A stretch of 64,000 bases of DNA, taken from assembly GCF_009793355.1 (NCBI RefSeq), contig NZ_WTKP01000003.1, forward strand, positions 248,001 to 312,000, in the 5' to 3' direction. The position numbers and the translations under genes were made by a program. The notes under the pieces were generated by a model. The model worked only from the letters and a program-made list of their open reading frames with translations. It was not told the origin of the DNA and ran no database searches. This stretch comes from Vreelandella zhuhanensis (GTDB lineage Bacteria; Pseudomonadota; Gammaproteobacteria; Pseudomonadales; Halomonadaceae). Below, in pieces: positions 56,082-64,000 of the stretch; within the stretch, counting starts at the first letter, position 1, and every line of letters starts with the position of its first letter.

Positions 56082-56839
56082 AACAGCCAATGCAGGATCA
56101 AGCGTTGCTGCGTTATAGCCGCCAGATAATGCTGCCGGAAGTGGATATTGACGGCCAGGAGCGCCTGCTGGCCGCCCGGGCGCTGATTATCGGTGGGGGC
56201 GGGCTAGGCTCGCCGGTGGCCCTGTACTTGGCTGCAGCAGGCGTCGGGCAAGTGACGATTGCCGATGCCGATGAAGTGGAACTTTCCAACTTGCAGCGCC
56301 AGATCGCCCATCGTGAAGACGATATCGGGCGTAACAAGGCAGAGTCTGCTGTCGCTGCCGCTGCGGCACTCAACCCGCATTGTGAACTCAGCGCCTTGCC
56401 CGTCGAGTTGCAGGGCGACGCCTTGCTTGAAGCGGTGACCAACGCGGACCTGGTGCTGGACTGCACCGATCGCTTTTCCAGCCGTTACGCAATCAACGCG
56501 GCCTGCAGAAAAGCCGGCAAACCGCTGGTGTCGGGGGCGGCGATTCGCTTTTCAGGGCAATTGGCAGTATTTGACTCCCGTGATGCTCAGAGCCCTTGCT
56601 ATGCCTGCCTGTATCCGCCGGATGGCTCAGGGGATGAAGCCTTGAGCTGTGCCGAAAGCGGCGTTATCGCACCGCTGGTGGGGTTGATCGGGAGCTTTCA
56701 AGCGCTGGAAGCCATCAAGTTGCTTAGCGGTGCAGGTAAGGTGCATCAGGGGCTTTCCACTTTCGATGGATTGAGCGGCCAGTGGCGCCATTTTCGTGTC
56801 ATGCGTGACCCCGCCTGCTTGGTATGTGGCGTAGCCTGA
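56078..56839 (+). CDS. moeB: molybdopterin-synthase adenylyltransferase (MoeB/ThiF family)
   Basis: E1-like enzyme that adenylates the C-terminus of MoaD (molybdenum cofactor) or ThiS. 253 residues. Motifs: RYSRQIMLPEVDIDGQERL, nucleotide-binding GGGGLGSPVALYLAAAGVG, RQIAHREDDIG, zinc Cys pairs CYAC and CLVC, and CAESGVIAPLVGLIG. The hemA-prfA-prmC-moeB order favours MoeB over ThiF, though the family is not fully separable. A strong bidirectional terminator follows. Confidence 0.9.
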   Translation: MKQPMQDQALLRYSRQIMLPEVDIDGQERLLAARALIIGGGGLGSPVALYLAAAGVGQVTIADADEVELSNLQRQIAHREDDIGRNKAESAVAAAAALNPHCELSALPVELQGDALLEAVTNADLVLDCTDRFSSRYAINAACRKAGKPLVSGAAIRFSGQLAVFDSRDAQSPCYACLYPPDGSGDEALSCAESGVIAPLVGLIGSFQALEAIKLLSGAGKVHQGLSTFDGLSGQWRHFRVMRDPACLVCGVA

Positions 56840-56883
56840 AACGAGTGACTCGGGACTGATGATAGAGCTTTGAAAGAACGGCA

Positions 56884-56930
56884 TAAAAAACGCCCGCTAC
56901 TCTTAGGAGAGTAGCGGGCGTTCGGGTTTT
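56884..56930. terminator. bidirectional terminator between moeB and ahpF
   Basis: AACGCCCGCTACTCT pairs with AGAGTAGCGGGCGTT around a TAGG loop; TTTT lies on the right after a short GC-rich stretch, and an A-run (T on minus) on the left. Confidence 0.93.
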
Positions 56931-56961
56931 ACAGCGGTTTTTCGATCAATTGCGGATGCGA

Positions 56962-58518
56962 TCAGTTACGGATGATGAAGTCGAAGGCACCGAGAGACGC
57001 TTTAGCCCCTTCGCCTACAGCAATCACGATCTGCTTGTAGGGGACGGTGGTCACATCGCCGGCGGCAAACACACCGGGCACGGAAGTCATGCCGTGGGAA
57101 TCGATGATGATCTCGCCACGCGGGGTCATTTCGATAGGCGAACCCTTGAGCCACTCGGTATTGGGCACCAGACCGATCTGGACGAAAATCCCCTCCAGGT
57201 CGACTTGTTTCAACTCATCGGTGTGACGGTCCTTGTAACTCAGGCCGGTGACACGGTTGCCGTCGCCATTGACTTCGGTGGTCTGGGCGCTGGCGATGAC
57301 CGTGACGTTGGGCAGGCTTTTGAGCTTGGTCTGCAGCACGGCGTCGGCGCGCAGCTCGCCCATGAATTCGATCAAGGTGACATGGGCGACGATACCCGCC
57401 AAGTCGATTGCGGCTTCGACACCGGAATTGCCACCGCCGATCACCGCCACGCGCTTGCCTTTGTATAGCGGACCGTCGCAGTGTGGGCAGTAGGCCACGC
57501 CCTTGTTACGGTACTCTTGCTCGCCGGGGACGTTCATTTCCCGCCAGCGGGCACCGGTGGCCAGAATGACGGTCTTGCTTTTCAGCGTAGCGCCCGAATC
57601 GAAGCTCAGCTGATGCAGACCGCCCTGAACGTCCGCAGGGGTGAATTTCACCGCGCGCTGCAGGTTCATCACGTCAACCTCATAATCCTTGACGTGCTCT
57701 TCCAGGGCTCTGACCAGTTTGGGGCCTTCCGTGTGCGAAACGGAGATGAAATTTTCGATCCCCATGGTATCGGCCACCTGGCCACCAAAGGCTTCAGCGG
57801 CAAGACCGGTATTGATGCCCTTGCGTGCAGAGTAGATCGCCGCGGAGGCACCGGCAGGGCCGCCGCCAATAATCAGGGTGTCAAAGGCGGCTTTTTCATT
57901 GAGTTTCTTGGCATCGCGCTCGGCGGCACCGGTATCGACCTTGGCCAGAATCTGCTCGAGGGTCATGCGACCTTGATCGAACGGCTTGCCGTTCAGGTAG
58001 ATGCTGGGTACCGACATGACTTCCCGCGCTTCGACTTCGTCCTGGAACAGGGCGCCATCGATTGCCACGTGACGAATGCCGGGGTTGAAGATAGCCAGCA
58101 GGTTCAGTGCCTGGACGACATCCGGGCAATTCTGGCAGGAAAGCGAATAATAGGTCTCGAACAGGAAATCGCCTTCGATCGACTTGATCTGCTCGATGAC
58201 CTCATCGGAGACCTTGGGCGGATGCCCACCGGTCTGGAGAAGCGCCAGTACCAGGGAGGTGAACTCATGGCCCATGGGAATCCCGGCGAATACCACCCCG
58301 GTCTCTTCGCCGGGGCGATTCAAGGCAAACGACGGCCTGCGGCTATCCTGACCGTCGGTTTTCAGGGAAATCTTGTCGCTCAGGCTGTCGATGTCTTCGA
58401 GCAAGCCGAGCAACTCCTGTGACTTGACGCCGTCATCGAGGGACGCAACGATCTCGAACGGCTGAGTCACCTTTTCCAGATAAGTTTTCAACTGATTTTT
58501 CAGATTGGCGTCCAACAT
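56962..58518 (-). CDS. ahpF: alkyl hydroperoxide reductase subunit F
   Basis: FAD/NADH oxidoreductase that recharges AhpC. 518 residues, close to E. coli (521). N-terminal thioredoxin-like domain with CQNC (about residue 130), then FAD motif [19 protein letters not shown], the redox pair CPHC in YCPHCDGP, and NADH-binding [17 protein letters not shown]. The start is ATG 58518 ([11 protein letters not shown]); GAGGA lies 10 bases before. It is 202 bases after ahpC on the same strand, with a terminator between them. Confidence 0.97.
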   Translation of the reverse strand: MLDANLKNQLKTYLEKVTQPFEIVASLDDGVKSQELLGLLEDIDSLSDKISLKTDGQDSRRPSFALNRPGEETGVVFAGIPMGHEFTSLVLALLQTGGHPPKVSDEVIEQIKSIEGDFLFETYYSLSCQNCPDVVQALNLLAIFNPGIRHVAIDGALFQDEVEAREVMSVPSIYLNGKPFDQGRMTLEQILAKVDTGAAERDAKKLNEKAAFDTLIIGGGPAGASAAIYSARKGINTGLAAEAFGGQVADTMGIENFISVSHTEGPKLVRALEEHVKDYEVDVMNLQRAVKFTPADVQGGLHQLSFDSGATLKSKTVILATGARWREMNVPGEQEYRNKGVAYCPHCDGPLYKGKRVAVIGGGNSGVEAAIDLAGIVAHVTLIEFMGELRADAVLQTKLKSLPNVTVIASAQTTEVNGDGNRVTGLSYKDRHTDELKQVDLEGIFVQIGLVPNTEWLKGSPIEMTPRGEIIIDSHGMTSVPGVFAAGDVTTVPYKQIVIAVGEGAKASLGAFDFIIRN

Positions 58519-58611
58519 GACAGCGGTTTCCTCGCAATAAAAAGATAACTTCAAGTAGCGTGCCCACACAAGAACACAATGACCTGGGTGGGCCGATGAA
58601 ACGATGTGCGG

Positions 58612-58645
58612 GAAAAACAAACGCCCGAGCGGGTGCCCGGGCGTT
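58612..58645 (-). terminator. attenuating terminator between ahpC and ahpF
   Basis: Minus-strand AACGCCCGGGC pairs with GCTCGGGCGTT (one mismatch) around ACCC, followed by TG and five T. Suggests more ahpC than ahpF transcript. Confidence 0.75.
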
Positions 58646-58720
58646 GGGCAACGTCGCAGTCAAACCATGGGTACGTTAAGTAGTGGCTTGGGCTGCTTCA
58701 GAGCCGGTATGGCAGGCGGT

Positions 58721-59284
58721 TTAGATCTTGCCGACCAAGTCTAGTGACGGCGCCAGTGTCTCTTCGCCTTCTTTCCATTTGGCCGGGCACACTTCGTTGG
58801 GGTGAGCCGCGACGTACTGGGCCGCCTTGACCTTGCGCAGCAGTTCTTCGGCGTTACGGCCGATGTTGCCGGCATTGATTTCGACAATCTGGATCTTGCC
58901 CTGGGGGTCAACCACGAAGGTACCGCGCTCTGCCACACCGTCGGCTTCGATCAGGACTTCGAAGTTGCGCGATACAGCGTGAGTCGGGTCCGCTAGCATC
59001 GGGTAGTTAAGCTTGCTGATGGTTTCGGAGCTGTCGTGCCATGCTTTGTGCGTGAAGTGGGTATCGGTGGAAACGCCGTAGATTTCCACGCCCAGCTTCT
59101 GGAATTCTTCATAGTTGTCGGCCAGGTCACCCAGTTCGGTGGGGCAGACAAAGGTGAAGTCAGCCGGGTAAAAGAAGAAAATGTTCCACTTACCCTTCAG
59201 GCTTTCTTCGTTGACGTCGATGAATTCGCCGTTGTGATAGGCCTTGGCGGAAAATGGTTTTACTTCGGTGTTGATAAGGGACAT
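58721..59284 (-). CDS. ahpC: alkyl hydroperoxide reductase subunit C (peroxiredoxin)
   Basis: Two-Cys peroxiredoxin that reduces H2O2 and organic peroxides. 187 residues, the same as E. coli. Peroxidatic Cys47 in [11 protein letters not shown], resolving Cys about 166 in [12 protein letters not shown] putative OxyR-like site lies about 100 bases upstream. Confidence 0.98.
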   Translation of the reverse strand: MSLINTEVKPFSAKAYHNGEFIDVNEESLKGKWNIFFFYPADFTFVCPTELGDLADNYEEFQKLGVEIYGVSTDTHFTHKAWHDSSETISKLNYPMLADPTHAVSRNFEVLIEADGVAERGTFVVDPQGKIQIVEINAGNIGRNAEELLRKVKAAQYVAAHPNEVCPAKWKEGEETLAPSLDLVGKI

Positions 59285-59383
59285 TAGTGATGTGTCTCCG
59301 TTGAGTGGGGTGGATGGCTAAGTCGATGGGCACAGGATAGCGCCGGGCGCGCCATAGTGAAAATTGAATGTTCTGATTGATTT

Positions 59384-59415
59384 GATAGTTTTTTACTATC
59401 TATCAGTTGGGCTAT
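59384..59415. promoter_or_regulatory. possible OxyR-type site upstream of ahpC
   Basis: ATAG-N7-CTAT (59385-59399) followed by another CTAT at 59412 resembles half of the OxyR motif (ATAG-N7-CTAT repeated every 11 bases). Arms also form GATAGT-N5-ACTATC. No oxyR gene is nearby. Confidence 0.4.
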
Positions 59416-59528
59416 CCTTCTTTCACTGGGCAATTTAGCTGAGTGCCCTCAACTACTGCCTTTCGAACGCTGCTGCGAATGTTGGGCCGTTTCAAGCGGA
59501 TTGCAAGGCTTGCCCGGTGGATTCAGGC

Positions 59529-59735
59529 TTAAAGCACGTCATCGTCACGGCCGGTGGTTACCGTCAGTTCATCGGTTATCGGGGAAACCTCTACCTGCAG
59601 TTGAATGGGCGCACAACATTGATGGCAGTCTTCCCAGGTGGTGTGGCTGCCTTGGGAGGCATCGATAAGGAACTCCAGGGCGCTATCGCAGTAAGGGCAG
59701 TGGAAATGGTAGGGAACAAGAGCGTCTTCCGGCAT
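59529..59735 (-). CDS. CPXCG-motif cysteine-rich small protein
   Basis: 68-residue protein starting ATG 59735 with GGAGG five bases upstream; the longer in-frame start at 59798 is not supported. It has CPYC (about residues 13-16) and CHQC (about 37-40) spacing that can bind zinc, then an acidic tail. It resembles the conserved CPXCG family of unknown function. It is divergent from the DUF3617 gene. Confidence 0.75.
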   Translation of the reverse strand: MPEDALVPYHFHCPYCDSALEFLIDASQGSHTTWEDCHQCCAPIQLQVEVSPITDELTVTTGRDDDVL

Positions 59736-59852
59736 GGTGCCTCCATCGAGTGTGGCTAAAGATGAACGAGTTGACGCGCATTCTGTATTTCGATCCACTA
59801 GGATGCATAATGCACTGGGTAGATTCCACGTTAAAATAAGCGAGAGTAAACA

Positions 59853-60278
59853 ATGAAGATGCGTTCAATCGTGTTGGCCGCCGCTTTGACGTTGCCAGTG
59901 GCAGCCATGGCGGAAACCCCCAATATCGAGCCTGGGGAATGGGAATTCGTCAGCGTGACTCAGATCAAGGGCGACATGCAGATCCCGGATCGGACCGAAA
60001 CCGATCGTCAGTGTATCACCCAGGAAGAACTTGAGAATGACGCCTTCACGTTCATCGAAGAGGAAGAAGGTTGCGAGGTGTTGAGCCAGCAAGCCGACGC
60101 TGACGGCCTCTCCTACAGCATGGTATGCCGAGCGGAAGGTGGTGAAGCGAACATCGACGGCAACATGAACTTCATGGGTGACCGTGTGGAAGGCAGCGTG
60201 GATATTCTTACCCAGTCGCCGATGGGTGAAATCAGCATGAATACCACCATCGAAGGCGAACGCATCGGGGAATGCTAA
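59853..60278 (+). CDS. DUF3617 family periplasmic protein
   Basis: 141-residue exported protein. Signal peptide about 1-20 (ends AMA|E). The body starts NIEPGEWEFVSVTQI, the DUF3617 pattern, with paired Cys (QCITQEEL, GCEVLSQ, MVCRAEGG and the final EC) that could form two disulfides. Function unknown. Very acidic. Convergent with the second RND transporter across a shared hairpin. Confidence 0.75.
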   Translation: MKMRSIVLAAALTLPVAAMAETPNIEPGEWEFVSVTQIKGDMQIPDRTETDRQCITQEELENDAFTFIEEEEGCEVLSQQADADGLSYSMVCRAEGGEANIDGNMNFMGDRVEGSVDILTQSPMGEISMNTTIEGERIGEC

Positions 60279-60317
60279 GCAGTCAATGCCTAAGCTATTA
60301 GGCACACGCCGATGCAA

Positions 60318-60349
60318 AACACAGGGTCGCCCGAGGGCGGCCCTGTGTT
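60318..60349. terminator. shared hairpin between DUF3617 and RND genes
   Basis: AACACAGGG-(T)CGCC pairs with GGCG-GCCCTGTGTT around CGAG; TTATT on the right, TTTT-G on the minus side. Confidence 0.8.
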
Positions 60350-60350
60350 A

Positions 60351-63300
60351 TTAGGGGATCTTGGCTATTTCCTCGTCCAGCTGACGTTTGACCGCTCCGG
60401 GAGATCCGGTATGTCGCGCCAGCAGGTCGTATGCCACAGGTACCACAAACAGCGTGAACAGCGTGGCGGCGCCTACTCCGGCGATGATGACGGTACCAAT
60501 CACCAGACGCGTTTCAGCACCCGCACCGCTGGAAATGATCAGCGGTACCGCGCCGGCCATGGTGGTCACCGCGGTCATCACGATCGGCCTCAGGCGTGTC
60601 ACTGCGGCTTGCATCAATGCTTCCTGAAAAGCCAATCCTTCATCACGAAGCTGGTTGGCAAACTCGACGATCAATATGCCGTTCTTGGCCGCAAGGCCGA
60701 CCAACATGACCAGCCCCACCTGACTATAGATATTCAGCGATTGTCCGGTGACATACAGCCCTAGCAAGGCGCCGAAGATCGCCAGCGGGACGGTGAACAT
60801 GATGACCAGCGGATGGATAAAGCTTTCAAACTGAGCGGCCAGCACCAGAAATACCACCAGAATGCCAAGTCCCAGCAAAAAGCCCGTCGCCCCGCTGGCT
60901 TCAAGGTAATCGCGGGAGGCGCCCTTGACGTCGGTCTGGACTTCCGCCGGCAGTACCTGGGCAACGCTGGCATCCAGGTAGGCCATTGCTTCTCCCAGAG
61001 GATAGCCGTCGGCCAGATCGGCTTCGATGGTGATTGCGCGCAGGCGATTGAAGCGGTTGAGGGTGCTCGGTCCGGCGAAGTCGGTCAGGGTGACCAGGCT
61101 TGCCAGCGGAATCAGCTCGCCGCTGCGTTGGGAGCGCACCTGCAAACTGTCCAGTGAGCGCGGGCTGGGGCGAGCGTTAGGCTCGCCCTCCAGGATGACA
61201 TCGTATTCTTCGCCGTCATCCACATAGCGCGTGACGGTGCGTCCCCCTAGCAAGGTTTCCAGGGTGCGGCCGATCTCGCTGACGGTGACCCCCAGCGAGG
61301 CGGCTCGGTTATAGTCGATGTCCACGCGCAGCTGGGGCTGGTTTTCTTCGTAATCGCTGTCCAGCCCGGTCAGGCGAGGATTGTCTTCGCGGATATGTTC
61401 AAGCAGGGTATCGCGCCATTCGGCGAGCTGGGCATAAGTGCCGCCTCCGAGTACGTACTGCACGGGTTTTTCCACTCGCTGGCCGAAGCCTTGGCGCATT
61501 ACCGGAAAGGCGCGAATCCCCGGAAGATCGCTGAGCAAGGTGCGGATATCGGCCATGATCGCCCAGGCCGAGCGTCGTTCTCCCCAGTCGGCCAGGCCGA
61601 TAATCACGAAACCGCTATTGAAGTTCTCGATATTGCCCCAGCCGCGCGGGGCGCGTACCACGGCGCGCTCGATTTCGCCGGAATCCACCATGGGCAGTAG
61701 CCGAGCCTCGATCTCGTCCATGTAGTCGAGCATGTAGTCATAGGTGGCGCCGGGGGGGCCGTTGACGATCACGAAGAAATTGCCGCGATCTTCTTGAGGG
61801 GTATATTCGTTGGGTAGTTGGCCATTGAGCCATAGCATGCCGCCGATCAACCCGACGAAGACCGCAATCACCAGCAGCCGCGCCTTGAGTACCCGCAACA
61901 GCATGGCACGATAGATAGCGCGTGAGCGCTCCAGCCCCCGCTGAACGGCATGGGCGATACGACCTTCATGCATGTTCGGCTTGAGAATCTTGGAAGCCAT
62001 CATCGGAGTAAGCGACAACGCCAGCACACTGGAAATGGCCACCGCCGCCGCCAGGGTCAAGGCGAATTCGGAGAACAGCCGGCCGATATCCCCCTGGAGC
62101 ATGCTCAAGGGAATGAACACGGCGATCAGTACCAGGGTGGTGGCGATGACGGCGAAGGCGATCTGGCGAGTACCGCGAAAGGCGGCGACCAGGGGTGTTT
62201 CGCCATAGTCGTGCATGCGCCGGTGAATGTTCTCCAGCACCACAATCGCGTCGTCGACGATCAGGCCGATGGCCAGCACCAGTGCCAGCAAGGTCAAAAG
62301 ATTGATCGAAAAATTCATCACACCCAGGGCGGCGAAGGTGCCGATCAAGGCGATAGGCACGGTCACGGCGGGAATCAGGGTGGTGCGCAGGTTGCCCAGA
62401 AAGACAAAGATCGCCACCACGACGAGCCCCATGGCAATGAACAGCGTCTGCACCACCTGGGAAATTGCCCCGGAAACGAACACCGAGGCATCGAAATTCA
62501 ACCCCAGGGTCATGCCTTGGGGCAGGGTGGGCTGCAGGCGTTCCATTTCGGCCTTCACGCCTTGTGAAAGCTCGAGCACGTTGGCGGTGGACTGTTTCAT
62601 CATGCCCAGCCCCACCATGGGCAGGCCGTTGCCGCGAAAGATGGTGCGTTCTTCCACGGCGCCTATCTCGACCCTTGCCACTTCGCCGAGCCGAACCAGA
62701 TAACCGTCTTCACTCTGGACGATGGCCAGGCGGCGAAAGTCTTCCGGGGTGGAAAAACTGCGCGGCAGGCGCACGATGAACTGGCGGTCCTGCGACTCGA
62801 TGGCGCCTCCGGGTAGCTCGACGTTTTCACTGCGCAGGGCGGCTTCCACGTCACTTGCCGAGAGGTTGCGAGCGGCCAAGGCATTGGCATCTAGCCAGAT
62901 GCGCATCGCATAGTCACGCCCGCCACCCACTCTTACCTGGGCCACACCGGGCTGTACCGAAAAACGATCCACCAGGTAGCGGTTGGCGTAATCGGTGAGT
63001 TCGGCCATGCCGTAGCCTTCCCCCGACAGGCTCAGCCATACCACCACTTCCGAGCTGGAGTCGGCCTTCTGTACCTCGGGCGGTTCCGCTTCCACGGGCA
63101 GGTTATCCAGGGAGCCGGAGATGCGGTCACGGATATCGTTGGCGGCGGCGTCGATGTCCATTTCCAGGGAGAACTCGACATTGATACTTGAACGACCATC
63201 CTGGCTGGAGGAGGAAATCACCTCGATGCCTGCCACACCGGCAATCCGGTCTTCGAGCAGTTGCGTGATGCGGGTTTCCACGACACTGGCGGAGGCACCC

Positions 63301-63455
63301 GGATAGCGCGTGTCGATGCTGACGACGGGTGGGTCGATGGAAGGGTATTCCTGCAATGGCAGCCGATTCAAAGCCAGCAGACCGAAGGCGACAATCAGGG
63401 CCGCCAATACCATGGCGAGTACCGGGCGTTGAACGGAGATATCCGACAAGCGCAT
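60351..63455 (-). CDS. RND efflux transporter, second system (HAE1/AcrB type)
   Basis: 1034-residue inner-membrane exporter. Starts MRLSDISVQRPVLAMVLAALIVAFG, has twofold repeated helix clusters and periplasmic domains. The proton-relay Asp pair is present in AIGLIVDDAIVVLENI (about residue 402), and the partner Lys in GLAAKNGILIVEF near 940. Substrate unknown; the adaptor type suggests the MexQ-like group, but this is only inference. It overlaps the adaptor gene by an ATGA. No outer-membrane channel is in the window. Confidence 0.93.
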   Translation of the reverse strand: MRLSDISVQRPVLAMVLAALIVAFGLLALNRLPLQEYPSIDPPVVSIDTRYPGASASVVETRITQLLEDRIAGVAGIEVISSSSQDGRSSINVEFSLEMDIDAAANDIRDRISGSLDNLPVEAEPPEVQKADSSSEVVVWLSLSGEGYGMAELTDYANRYLVDRFSVQPGVAQVRVGGGRDYAMRIWLDANALAARNLSASDVEAALRSENVELPGGAIESQDRQFIVRLPRSFSTPEDFRRLAIVQSEDGYLVRLGEVARVEIGAVEERTIFRGNGLPMVGLGMMKQSTANVLELSQGVKAEMERLQPTLPQGMTLGLNFDASVFVSGAISQVVQTLFIAMGLVVVAIFVFLGNLRTTLIPAVTVPIALIGTFAALGVMNFSINLLTLLALVLAIGLIVDDAIVVLENIHRRMHDYGETPLVAAFRGTRQIAFAVIATTLVLIAVFIPLSMLQGDIGRLFSEFALTLAAAVAISSVLALSLTPMMASKILKPNMHEGRIAHAVQRGLERSRAIYRAMLLRVLKARLLVIAVFVGLIGGMLWLNGQLPNEYTPQEDRGNFFVIVNGPPGATYDYMLDYMDEIEARLLPMVDSGEIERAVVRAPRGWGNIENFNSGFVIIGLADWGERRSAWAIMADIRTLLSDLPGIRAFPVMRQGFGQRVEKPVQYVLGGGTYAQLAEWRDTLLEHIREDNPRLTGLDSDYEENQPQLRVDIDYNRAASLGVTVSEIGRTLETLLGGRTVTRYVDDGEEYDVILEGEPNARPSPRSLDSLQVRSQRSGELIPLASLVTLTDFAGPSTLNRFNRLRAITIEADLADGYPLGEAMAYLDASVAQVLPAEVQTDVKGASRDYLEASGATGFLLGLGILVVFLVLAAQFESFIHPLVIMFTVPLAIFGALLGLYVTGQSLNIYSQVGLVMLVGLAAKNGILIVEFANQLRDEGLAFQEALMQAAVTRLRPIVMTAVTTMAGAVPLIISSGAGAETRLVIGTVIIAGVGAATLFTLFVVPVAYDLLARHTGSPGAVKRQLDEEIAKIP

Positions 63456-64000
63456 CAGCTGTCTCCCTGTTCGCGACGCGATTCGAGAAGCTCACGCACC
63501 GAGGTTTCGTCGTTGGCGATGCCTAGCAGTTGGACATTATCGCCTTCGCGGCTGTGCTGTACGCCGTGGCTGACGACAAGTTCACCCTCGTTGATCCCTT
63601 CAAGCACCTCGACATCGCCCGGGCGGCGTTGGCCAATCTGGACCTGACGCCTTTCGATGCGATTCTCTTCCTCTTCGTGAATCACCAGAACGAAGTGGCG
63701 CTCCCCTTCGGGAATCAGGGCGGCTTCGGGAATGACGATCGCTTGGCGTGGGCGGCGTCGCACCACGACTTCCATCAGCATGCCGGGGCGCAGGCGCATC
63801 TCAGGGTTCTGCAATTCGGCGCGCACGTTCATGCTGCGCGAGATGGGGTCCACTCGGCTCCCGATGGTGGCGATTTCCCCTTGAAAGGTATAGCCGGGAA
63901 AAGCGGCACTGTTGGCAGTGAGGATCAAACCGGGTTCGAGAACGTCCAGAAAGACTTCCGGCACCGCGAAATCCAGTTTCATGATGTCGAGCTTGTCCAG
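63455..64000 (-). CDS. RND efflux periplasmic adaptor, C-terminal part (truncated by window edge)
   Basis: Membrane fusion protein partner of the transporter. The frame is open to base 64000 with no start, so its N-terminal half (signal, first lipoyl half, hairpin) is beyond the window. Visible parts include LDKLDIMKLDFAVPEVFL, the beta-barrel GYTFQGEIATIGSRVDPISRS, and the MP domain GMLMEVVVRRRPRQAIVIPEAAL. Its stop overlaps the transporter start. Confidence 0.92.
   Translation of the reverse strand: MDKLDIMKLDFAVPEVFLDVLEPGLILTANSAAFPGYTFQGEIATIGSRVDPISRSMNVRAELQNPEMRLRPGMLMEVVVRRRPRQAIVIPEAALIPEGERHFVLVIHEEEENRIERRQVQIGQRRPGDVEVLEGINEGELVVSHGVQHSREGDNVQLLGIANDETSVRELLESRREQGDS

Noticed and set aside
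57481..58422. 313-codon plus-strand frame inside ahpF
   Set aside because: Shadow of ahpF, which has all redox and cofactor motifs.
1..64000. CRISPR array, prophage, transposon or defence island
   Set aside because: No regular repeat-spacer units, integrase, transposase or phage-like genes; the gene order is conserved core.

Overview
The window is a stretch of chromosome from a gammaproteobacterium. Gene orders match the Oceanospirillales/Pseudomonadales: rppH-ptsP ... lgt-thyA-folA, and TPR lipoprotein-lolB-ispE-prs-rplY-pth-ychF next to hemA-prfA-prmC-moeB. The acidic porin, the acidic extension on Lon, moderately high GC and overall protein similarity suggest a moderate halophile of the Halomonadaceae (Halomonas-like). 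That assignment is inference. Almost everything is ordinary chromosomal core, densely packed, with many ATGA overlaps. I see no prophage, transposon, CRISPR array, defence island or plasmid signature.

Layout. 1-7012: thiL (5' end outside the window), pgpA, a DUF945/YdgA protein, a Lon protease and ilvD. 7143-12327: nudE and yrfG diverge, then hslR-hslO (redox/heat stress), pckA, and a Tat-exported MsrB. 12375-17683: tex, gshA, dsbB and rsd. 17695-21859: an RND efflux pump (adaptor plus transporter), divergent from a malate dehydrogenase (22180-23154). 23252-33042: HAD phosphatase, rppH, ptsP, NRDE/TANGO2 protein, a membrane-anchored DHp-REC protein without kinase domain, a TauE-type permease, lgt, thyA, folA and a ProQ/FinO RNA chaperone. 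33312-38571: porin, a secreted protein with two copies of one beta-rich domain, rfaH and a CACHE-PAS-GGDEF diguanylate cyclase. 38590-43523: an ACR3 arsenite exporter broken by a one-base homopolymer frameshift, prc, an M18 aminopeptidase and tRNA-Met. 43595-52096 (minus strand): mltF, ychF, pth, rplY, prs, ispE, lolB and a TPR lipoprotein. 52310-56839: hemA-prfA-prmC, an Lrp-type regulator and moeB. 56962-60278: ahpF-ahpC, a small Cys-rich protein and a DUF3617 protein. 60351-64000: a second RND pump whose adaptor gene runs off the end.

Themes: envelope biogenesis (lgt, lolB, prc, mltF, dsbB, porin), redox defence (hslO, msrB, gshA, ahpCF), RNA and transcription control (tex, rsd, proQ-like, rfaH, rppH, lrp), nitrogen PTS and c-di-GMP signalling, and translation (prfA, prmC, pth, rplY, ychF).

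I found no clear new multi-gene system. The observations most worth a second look are: the DHp-REC protein that has lost its phospho-accepting His; the homopolymer frameshift in the ACR3 exporter, which still has an intact ArsR-like operator; the duplicated Shine-Dalgarno/ATG before rsd that creates an 11-codon leader; the GTAGCTC repeats over the efflux promoter; and the terminator abutting the pth ribosome-binding site.
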